The position numbers and the translations under genes were made by a program. From Geodermatophilus obscurus (lineage in GTDB: Bacteria; Actinomycetota; Actinomycetes; Mycobacteriales; Geodermatophilaceae), in the NCBI RefSeq assembly GCF_900115395.1, contig NZ_FOWE01000007.1:124001-188000 (forward strand): a DNA stretch of 64,000 nt. The letters are read 5' to 3'. Shown piece by piece: positions 58,548-64,000 of this stretch. The notes beneath the pieces are model-generated. The model was not told where the DNA came from. It saw nothing but the letters and a program-made list of their open reading frames with translations, and did no database searches. Numbering within the stretch: position 1 is the stretch's first letter; every line of letters starts with the position of its first letter.

Positions 58548-60205
58548 ATCCGCTCCGGCGCGGAGACCCCGAGCACGCCGAGGCCGTTGCGCAGCACCAC
58601 CGCGGTGGCCGCGCACAGCCACAGCCGCGGGGTGGTCAGCGGGCCGGGTTCCTCGTCGCCGCGGGGCAGCACCCGGCAGGCGTCGTAGAAGCGGTGGTAG
58701 GTGCCGGCCAGCTCCTCGAGGTAGCGGGCCACCCGGTGCGGCGCGCGCAGCTCGGCGGCGGAGGTGAGCACCCGCGGGAACTCGCCGACCGCGCGCAGCA
58801 GGTCGTTCTCCCGCTCGTGGACCAGCAGCCCGGCGTCGACGTCGCCCGGCTTGCCGAGGGCCAGGCCGAGGTCGGCGGCGTTGCGCAGCACCGAGGAGAT
58901 CCGGGCGTGCGCGTACTGGACGTAGAACACCGGGTTGTCGTTGGTCCGCCGGCTCCACAGGTCGGCGTCGATGTCGATCGTCTGGTCGACCGACGCGCGC
59001 GCCAGCGCGTACCGGGCGGCGTCGACCCCGACGGCGTCGACCAGGTCGGTGAGCAGCACGAAGTTGCCCTTGCGCTTGCTCATCCGGACCGGCTCGCCGT
59101 CGCGCACCAGGTTCACCAGCTGGCCGATGAGGATCTCGAGGTGGGTGGCGGGGTCGTCGCCGGCCGCGGCCACCAGCGCCTTGTAGCGGCCCACGTAGCC
59201 CGAGTGGTCGGCGCCGAGCATGATCACGACCCGGTCGAAGCCGCGCGCCCGCTTGTCGAGGTAGTAGGCGCAGTCGGCCGCGAAGTAGGTGGGCTCACCG
59301 TCGGCCTTGACCAGCACGCGGTCCTTGTCGTCACCGAACGTCGTCGTCCGCAGCCAGACGGCGCCGTCGGCCTCGTAGACGTGCCCCTGCTCGCGGAGCG
59401 TGGCCACCGCCTTCTCCAGCGCGCCGGACTCGTGCAGCGTGCGCTCGGAGAAGAAGGTGTCGAACGGCACACCGAAGCCGGCGAGGGTCTCGCGGATGTC
59501 GGCCACCATCGCGGCGACGCCGCGGTCGGCGAAGACGGCGACCTGCTCGTCCTCCGGTCGCTCGAGCAAACCGGGTTCGTCTGCTAGCACGCGCGCGGCG
59601 ACCTCGCCCACGTAGTCGCCCTGGTAGCCGTCCTCGGGCACCGGCCGACCGGCCGCCACGGCCTGCAGGCTGCGGGCGAAGCGCTCGATCTGCGCGCCGG
59701 CGTCGTTGACGTAGTACTCGCGGCTGATCTCGGCGCCGCTGGCCTCCAGCAGGCGGCCGAGGGCGTCGCCGACGGCGGCCCAGCGGGTGGAGCCCAGCGT
59801 CACGGGGCCGGTCGGGTTGGCGGAGACGAACTCGAGGTTGAGCCGCTGCCCGGCCAGCGCGCCGGTGCGGCCGTAGCCCTCGCCGGCGGTGACGGCCCGG
59901 ACGGCGATCTGCCCGAGCGCGCCCTCGGCGAGGGTGACGTTGAGGAACCCGGGGCCGGCGACGTCGACCCGGGCGACGCCCGGCTGCGCGCGGAGCTCGG
60001 CGGCGAGCAGGTCGGCGACGGCGCGCGGCGGCATGCCCGCGGGCTTGGCCAGGCGGAGGGCGACGTTGGTCGCGTAGTCGCCGTGCCCGGGGTTCTTCGG
60101 CCGCTCGACGAGGACGTCGTCGGGGACGGCGACGGCGAGCGCGCCACGCTCGACGACCGCCGCGACGACGGTCCGGACGAGGTCGCGCAACTGCTCGGGT
60201 GTCAC
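58544..60205 (-). CDS. argS: Arginyl-tRNA synthetase with variant HIGH motif
   Basis: Class I synthetase charging tRNA-Arg. The 553-residue protein has the N-terminal Add-1 domain ([20 protein letters not shown]), the catalytic core with [32 protein letters not shown], the KMSKS-equivalent [11 protein letters not shown], and a C-terminal anticodon-binding helical domain (DPV-like [17 protein letters not shown], ending [13 protein letters not shown]). The HIGH signature, HIGG in many actinobacteria, reads TLGS here, so both His are absent. GTG start at 60205, 6 nt after a TACGAT hexamer. First gene of the amino-acid operon. Confidence 0.95.
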   Translation of the reverse strand: MTPEQLRDLVRTVVAAVVERGALAVAVPDDVLVERPKNPGHGDYATNVALRLAKPAGMPPRAVADLLAAELRAQPGVARVDVAGPGFLNVTLAEGALGQIAVRAVTAGEGYGRTGALAGQRLNLEFVSANPTGPVTLGSTRWAAVGDALGRLLEASGAEISREYYVNDAGAQIERFARSLQAVAAGRPVPEDGYQGDYVGEVAARVLADEPGLLERPEDEQVAVFADRGVAAMVADIRETLAGFGVPFDTFFSERTLHESGALEKAVATLREQGHVYEADGAVWLRTTTFGDDKDRVLVKADGEPTYFAADCAYYLDKRARGFDRVVIMLGADHSGYVGRYKALVAAAGDDPATHLEILIGQLVNLVRDGEPVRMSKRKGNFVLLTDLVDAVGVDAARYALARASVDQTIDIDADLWSRRTNDNPVFYVQYAHARISSVLRNAADLGLALGKPGDVDAGLLVHERENDLLRAVGEFPRVLTSAAELRAPHRVARYLEELAGTYHRFYDACRVLPRGDEEPGPLTTPRLWLCAATAVVLRNGLGVLGVSAPERM

Positions 60206-60211
60206 CGCGCG

Positions 60212-60217
60212 ATCGTA
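60212..60217 (-). promoter_or_regulatory. Putative -10 of the argS operon (leaderless)
   Basis: TACGAT on the minus strand, 6 nt before the argS GTG. It is close to the consensus TATAAT at the conserved positions. No Shine-Dalgarno is present. Confidence 0.45.
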
Positions 60218-60429
60218 CGCAGCGGCGCACCGGCCTCCCGCGGTGCCGGGGCACGCACAGGGAGCCGACCTATGCTCGCGGACGAGGGCGGCAGCGCGTG
60301 CCGCGTCGCCCGGCGCGGACGGGCCCCCATCGTGGGCCACCGCGCCCGCGAGCACCACCCGAGACCGTCCGGCGCCGACCGGGCCCAGCGACACCGGGGC
60401 ACGACCCCGCACGAGGACGAGGAGAGCAC

Positions 60430-61242
60430 GTGGCCAAGGACCGCAAGCCCGACCCCGGCCGCACGGGGGGCGGGTCGAGCCGGGCCGGCTCCGGCGCGCG
60501 CCCGGCCACGGCGAACCGGCCCGCCGGCGGGCGCGGCCGCACCCGGCCGCCGACGCAGGTGGTCACCCAGCAGCGGCCGTGGGGGCTGATCGCCGCCGCC
60601 GTCGCCGTCGTCGTGTTCGCCGCCGCGGCCCTGACCTACGCCGTCCTGCAGGTGCGGCAGGCCGACGAGGAGCGCATCGACGCGATCGACGAGATCGCCG
60701 GCATCGAGAGCTTCGACTACGCCGCCGGGCAGGACCACGTCACCACCCCGGTCACCTACGACCAGACGCCGCCGGTCGGCGGCCCGCACGACTACAACTG
60801 GGCCGACTGCACGGGCACCGTCTACGACGTCGACATCCGGCACGAGAACGCCGTCCACTCGCTCGAGCACGGCGCGGTGTGGATCGCCTACGACCCCGAG
60901 CGGGTCTCCGGGGACGACGTGACGCGGCTGGCCGAGCTCGTCGACGGCGTCTCGGGCCGCATGCTCTCCCCGTACGTCGGCCTCGACGCCGCGGTCAGCC
61001 TCCAGTCGTGGAACCACCAGCTCAAGGTGGACTCCGCCGACGATCCGCGGATCGAGCAGTTCGCCGACTTCCTCACCTTCAACGGCGAGGTCGAGGGCCA
61101 CTACCCCGAGATCGGCGCCAGCTGCGAGAACCCGGCCTTCGCCGCCGACCCGCTGGTGGCCGGCGAGGAGAGCGCGCCGGTCGGCCCCACCGACGCGCCG
61201 ACGACGCCCACCATGGGCGCCCCCGAGACCAGCACGGAGTGA
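60430..61242 (+). CDS. DUF3105 membrane-anchored protein
   Basis: A 270-residue protein with a basic disordered N-terminus (1-45), one membrane segment at about 53-76 ([20 protein letters not shown]), and an external DUF3105 domain: [20 protein letters not shown], then [15 protein letters not shown], rich in conserved His, plus [12 protein letters not shown] and a late Cys (GASCENPAF) that may pair with the earlier one. Function unknown, possibly metal-related. GTG start 60430 with GGAGAG upstream. It precedes the DUF305 gene by 7 nt, a recurrent pairing. TATGCT at 60271-60276 could be its promoter -10. Confidence 0.88.
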   Translation: MAKDRKPDPGRTGGGSSRAGSGARPATANRPAGGRGRTRPPTQVVTQQRPWGLIAAAVAVVVFAAAALTYAVLQVRQADEERIDAIDEIAGIESFDYAAGQDHVTTPVTYDQTPPVGGPHDYNWADCTGTVYDVDIRHENAVHSLEHGAVWIAYDPERVSGDDVTRLAELVDGVSGRMLSPYVGLDAAVSLQSWNHQLKVDSADDPRIEQFADFLTFNGEVEGHYPEIGASCENPAFAADPLVAGEESAPVGPTDAPTTPTMGAPETSTE

Positions 61243-61249
61243 GCCCGCG

Positions 61250-61939
61250 ATGACCGCCACCGCCGTCCGTCCCGAGCAGGACGCCCCCGCGCCGGCCCCC
61301 CGCGGTCGCGCACTGCGCGCCGTCCTGCTGGCCGTCATCGCCGTCGCGCTGGTGGCCCTCGGGGGCGGGCTGGCGGTGGGCCTGGGCATCGGCCGGCAGC
61401 CGGTACCCACCGCCGACTCGGTCGACGCCGGGTTCTCCCGGGACATGGCCGTCCACCACCGCCAGGGCGTGGAGATGGCCAACCTGGCACCGGAGCGCAG
61501 CAGCGACCCCGAGGTGCGGCAGCTGGCCTTCGACATCTCGGCCACCCAGACCAACCAGGCCGGCCGGATGGAGGGCTGGCTGTCGCTGTGGGGGCTGCCG
61601 CGCTCCGGCGGCGACCACATGGCCTGGATGGGCGGCGGGCACACCGGCCACTCCGGCCACGACGCGTCCGACGGCGCGGTGATGCCCGGCATGGCCACCG
61701 AGGCCGAGCTCGCGCAGCTGCGGTCGCTGTCGGGGCCGGCCTTCGACGTGGAGTTCCTGCGGCTGATGATCCGCCACCACCAGGGCGGCTTCGACATGGC
61801 GGAGTACGCGGCGGAGAACGCCGACGTCCCCGCGGTCCGGACCCTGGCGGAGTCCATCGCCGACACCCAGTCGGCCGAGACCGGGACGATGGGCGACATG
61901 CTCGCCGCGCGGGGCGGGACGCCGCTGCCGGAGCCCTGA
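61250..61939 (+). CDS. DUF305 protein (ferritin-like, His/Met-rich)
   Basis: A 229-residue protein with one N-terminal membrane segment (about 23-46, AVLLAVIAVALVALGGGLAV) and an external helical domain with the two DUF305 signatures: SRDMAVHHRQGVEMANLA and LMIRHHQGGFDMAEYAAEN. Between them is a metal-binding-like stretch, GGDHMAWMGGGHTGHSGHD, followed by AVMPGM. Related proteins are linked to copper handling; metal and role here are inferred. ATG start at 61250, co-transcribed with DUF3105. Confidence 0.9.
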   Translation: MTATAVRPEQDAPAPAPRGRALRAVLLAVIAVALVALGGGLAVGLGIGRQPVPTADSVDAGFSRDMAVHHRQGVEMANLAPERSSDPEVRQLAFDISATQTNQAGRMEGWLSLWGLPRSGGDHMAWMGGGHTGHSGHDASDGAVMPGMATEAELAQLRSLSGPAFDVEFLRLMIRHHQGGFDMAEYAAENADVPAVRTLAESIADTQSAETGTMGDMLAARGGTPLPEP

Positions 61940-61971
61940 GTCCCGGCGTCGGGACGGGTCCGGAGGACTGG

Positions 61972-61977
61972 TAACTT
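61972..61977 (+). promoter_or_regulatory. Candidate -10 of the tRNA-Arg gene
   Basis: TAACTT ends 14 nt before the mature tRNA 5' end. Just upstream, GTCCCG / CGGGAC (61940-61955) is a short hairpin that may end DUF305 transcription. Confidence 0.35.
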
Positions 61978-61991
61978 CTCCCCTGCCCCGA

Positions 61992-62063
61992 GCCCCCGTA
62001 GCTCAGGGGATAGAGCACCGCCCTCCGGAGGCGGGTGCGCAGGTTCGAATCCTGCCGGGGGCA
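61992..62063 (+). tRNA. tRNA-Arg (anticodon CCG)
   Basis: Full cloverleaf of 72 nt: acceptor GCCCCCG / CGGGGGC, D-stem GCTC / GAGC, anticodon stem CCGCC / GGCGG with loop CTCCGGA (anticodon CCG, codon CGG), short variable loop, T-stem GCAGG / CCTGC with loop TTCGAAT. Discriminator A. The 3' CCA is not encoded. CGG is likely a frequent Arg codon in this GC-rich genome. Confidence 0.95.
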
Positions 62064-62080
62064 CACACGACACCACGACC

Positions 62081-62110
62081 GAGGCCCCGCAGCGCGCGCT
62101 GCGGGGCCTC
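62081..62110 (+). terminator. Hairpin terminator after tRNA-Arg
   Basis: Perfect palindrome with a 13-bp stem GAGGCCCCGCAGC / GCTGCGGGGCCTC and a 4-nt loop, 17 nt after the tRNA. Confidence 0.75.
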
Positions 62111-62207
62111 CGTCGTCCCCGGGGCCGTCCTCGCGCGTCGGGAGACCGCGCTGTCAACCGTCGACGACCCTCACCGCGTGTACCAGGTGGGCGGCGAGGG
62201 GAGCACG

Positions 62208-62720
62208 GTGAGCGCACCGGACGACGCGGGGTTCCGGGAGTTCGTCACGCGGCAGCGGTCCGCGCTGCTGCGGACGGCCTACCTGCTCACCGGCGACCAC
62301 GGCCAGGCCGAGGACCTCGTGCAGACCGCGCTGCTCAAGACCTACCGGCACTGGACGCGCGTGGCCGGTCGCGGGGACCCGTCGGCGTACGTCCGGCGGG
62401 TCCTCGTCACGACCGCCACCAGCTGGCGTCGACGCCTGTCGAGCACCGAGCAGGTGGTGGAGGCGGTGCCCGACCGCGGCTACGACGACCTCCCCCCGGA
62501 GCGGAGCGCGGCGGTGGTCCGGGCGCTGCGGGACCTGCCGCCACGGATGCGTGCCGTGGTCGTGCTGCGCTACTACGAGGACCACTCCGAGGCCGTGACC
62601 GCCGAGCTGCTGGGCTGCTCGGTCGGCACGGTGAAGACGCAGGCCTCCCGCGCGCTGTCCCGGCTCCGCGTCGCCCTCGCGGACCGTCCGTCGACCTGCA
62701 CCACCGGGGAGCTGTCGTGA
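62208..62720 (+). CDS. ECF sigma factor, SigE family
   Basis: Alternative sigma factor of 170 residues. Region 2 reads FREFVTRQRSALLRTAYLLT and DLVQTALLKTYRHW; region 4 has DLPPRMRAVVVLRYYEDHSE and the helix-turn-helix GCSVGTVKTQASRALSRLR. This matches the actinobacterial SigE-type family that begins with FxxFV and ends with the VGTVKSQ-like helix. GTG start at 62208 with GCGAGGGGAG upstream; an earlier GTG at 62178 is less likely. Its stop overlaps the start of the membrane-protein gene, its presumed regulator. Confidence 0.9.
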   Translation: MSAPDDAGFREFVTRQRSALLRTAYLLTGDHGQAEDLVQTALLKTYRHWTRVAGRGDPSAYVRRVLVTTATSWRRRLSSTEQVVEAVPDRGYDDLPPERSAAVVRALRDLPPRMRAVVVLRYYEDHSEAVTAELLGCSVGTVKTQASRALSRLRVALADRPSTCTTGELS

Positions 62721-64000
62721 ACGAGCAGGACCTCAGGACGCTGCTGCACGGCGCCGCCGCCGGCCCCCCGGCGGCCGTCCTGGACGACGACGCGGCCACC
62801 GACGCGGTGGTCGCGACCTCCCGCGCCCGCCGGCGGCAGCGGCTCGGCCTGGCCGCGCTCGGGCTGGCCGTCGCGCTCGTCGCCGCCGGGGTGCCGGTGC
62901 TGTCCGGGGAGCGCGGCACACCGGTCGAGCAGGTCGCCGCTCCCCCGGCCCCGGCCCCGCCCGACTGGCCGGTCCGCGGGTCGCTCGCCGGTGACGGGGA
63001 CGCCGTCGAGGCGGCGCGCCGGCTGCCGTGGTCCGATGCGCCGTCCCCGCCGTCCGCCCCGCCCGTCGCCGATCGCGAGGTCCTGTTCCTCGGGGACGTC
63101 GACGGCAGACGGTGGGCCCTCGTCGTGGGCCCGACGGACGGCCAGGTGGCGGGCCAGTGGTTCACCGGCCCGGCCGGCGCGGACCCGGCCGCGCTCGTGG
63201 CCGACGGCGCGGTGCAGCCCGTGGCCGGGGTCGCGTCGGTCGCCCACGCCCCGGCCGGCGGGCCGGGCATCGTGCTGGCCGACCCGGGGACGCGGATCGA
63301 GGTCTCCCCCGGCGTGGTGGTCGACGCCGACGGGACGGTGCGCCGGGACTTCACGGCCGTCGAGACCGTGGACGGCGTCGCGGTCGTCCCCGTCGCGGAG
63401 TCCGGCCCGTACGGCACCGGGGCGGTCTACCGGGTGCTGAGCGGGGACGAGCCGGCCACCGAGGGCACCCTGCCGGTGCCGTCCGGCACGAGCGACGTGT
63501 CCGACCCGCCGGTGCTCACCCCGCTGGACCCGGCCGGGGAGCCGGCGGTGCCCGAGGCGGTCGACCACGCGCTCGGTGCCGTGCTCGCAGAGACCGGTCT
63601 GCGCGAGGAGGACGTGCGCCCGGACCTGCTCTGGTCCGGCCCGGTCCCCCGGGGCACCGCGGCGTCGCCCGACGCCGTCGTCCTCGCCGTCACGCTGCCC
63701 AGCGGTGCCGTCGCGGTCGCCGTGGCCTGGGCCGACATCGAGCCGTCCGGCGCGGGCAGCGCCGGCAGCTGCGGGGTGCAGGTGCACCCCGCCGGCACGC
63801 CGCTCGACGGTCTCGCCGTCGCCGCGGAGTGCCTGTTCCCCACCCGCGGCTTCGCGCACGAGTCGGTGCTGGTGGTCTACGCCGCTCCCGGGGCCGGCCG
63901 GGTCGAGGTCCTGGACGCCGGGGGCACGCCGGTCGCGGCCACCACCGGGGGCTCGGGGGCGATCACGGTCACCCCCGCCCCGGGTCGGGGGGTGCTGCGG
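62717..64000 (+). CDS. Membrane protein paired with the sigma factor, C-terminus beyond window
   Basis: A GTG at 62717 overlaps the sigma-factor stop (GTGA) and the frame stays open to the window end (at least 428 codons). The N-terminus (MNEQDLRTLLHGAAAGPPA) is short and cytosolic. One membrane segment follows at about 40-62 (LGLAALGLAVALVAAGVPVL), then a long external Pro/Ala/Val-rich, probably beta domain. This is the layout of an anti-sigma or sensor partner of SigE-type factors, but no ZAS zinc motif (HxxxCxxC) is seen, so the role rests on context. Confidence 0.75.
   Translation, partial: MNEQDLRTLLHGAAAGPPAAVLDDDAATDAVVATSRARRRQRLGLAALGLAVALVAAGVPVLSGERGTPVEQVAAPPAPAPPDWPVRGSLAGDGDAVEAARRLPWSDAPSPPSAPPVADREVLFLGDVDGRRWALVVGPTDGQVAGQWFTGPAGADPAALVADGAVQPVAGVASVAHAPAGGPGIVLADPGTRIEVSPGVVVDADGTVRRDFTAVETVDGVAVVPVAESGPYGTGAVYRVLSGDEPATEGTLPVPSGTSDVSDPPVLTPLDPAGEPAVPEAVDHALGAVLAETGLREEDVRPDLLWSGPVPRGTAASPDAVVLAVTLPSGAVAVAVAWADIEPSGAGSAGSCGVQVHPAGTPLDGLAVAAECLFPTRGFAHESVLVVYAAPGAGRVEVLDAGGTPVAATTGGSGAITVTPAPGRGVLR

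Noticed and set aside
61992-62063. tRNA-Arg as integration site for a mobile element
   Set aside because: No integrase, no repeated 3' tRNA fragment and no compositional change were seen on either side.

Overview
This is a chromosomal window from a very GC-rich actinobacterium. GTG starts are frequent, stop/start overlaps of 1-4 bases are common, and transcription terminators are strong GC hairpins without U-tracts. Gene order closely follows the Mycobacterium tuberculosis Rv1292-Rv1328 block (argS-lysA-hom-thrC-thrB-rho-rpmE-prfA-prmC-sua5-wecA-atp operon-DUF2550-adenosyltransferase-murA-nucS-mce-thiolase-thioredoxin-glgB-glgE-glgP), read in the opposite direction. Protein style, including long disordered tails, DUF4397 plus class F sortase and a DUF305/DUF3105 pair, suggests the family Geodermatophilaceae (Blastococcus, Geodermatophilus, Modestobacter). 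That family placement is inference. No insertion sequence, prophage, CRISPR array or other clear foreign DNA was seen.

Layout. (1) 1-10.4 kb: alpha-glucan metabolism. glgP is divergent from the operon glgE-treS-pep2-glgB, which is the complete GlgE route trehalose -> maltose -> maltose 1-phosphate -> glucan -> branched glucan. (2) 10.5-17.5 kb: two tandem lipoprotein zinc metallopeptidases, a thioredoxin/TPR protein, a MarR regulator, a DUF559 protein and a carotenoid-desaturase-like FAD enzyme. (3) 17.6-37.2 kb: a dispersed acyl-CoA/B12 module comprising MeaB, acetoacetyl-CoA thiolase, methylmalonyl/ethylmalonyl-CoA epimerase, crotonyl-CoA carboxylase/reductase, a double-length 3-hydroxybutyryl-CoA dehydrogenase, an enoyl-CoA hydratase-like protein, ethylmalonyl-CoA mutase and a cobalamin adenosyltransferase. 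Interleaved with it are a FilP/Scy-like polarity protein, DUF4397 and class F sortase surface proteins, the mismatch endonuclease NucS, a kinase relic, and MurA. (4) 37.2-48.7 kb: wecA, two ATP synthase accessory proteins and atpB-E-F-H-A-G-D, with atpC displaced by 788 bp. (5) 48-60.2 kb: translation, transcription and amino-acid genes (sua5, prmC, prfA, rpmE, rho, thrB, thrC, hom, lysA, argS). (6) 60.4-64 kb: DUF3105, DUF305, tRNA-Arg(CCG), a SigE-family sigma factor and its overlapping membrane partner, cut by the window edge.

Most notable observations. A similar inverted repeat lies upstream of both ccr and the ethylmalonyl-CoA mutase gene, suggesting a shared regulator. GlgB carries a histone-like Lys/Ala/Pro tail. 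A 50-bp hairpin element recurs immediately after the stop codons of atpD and rho, with a diverged copy after thrC. The F1 epsilon gene is separated from atpD by strong hairpins and a small ORF. At least eight genes show a TANNNT hexamer 6-8 nt before the start codon, as expected for leaderless mRNAs. A decayed P-loop kinase pseudogene sits beside nucS. prmC appears to use a CTG start, and ArgS has lost the HIGH-motif histidines.

All functional calls rest on motif and family recognition by eye. No database search was run.
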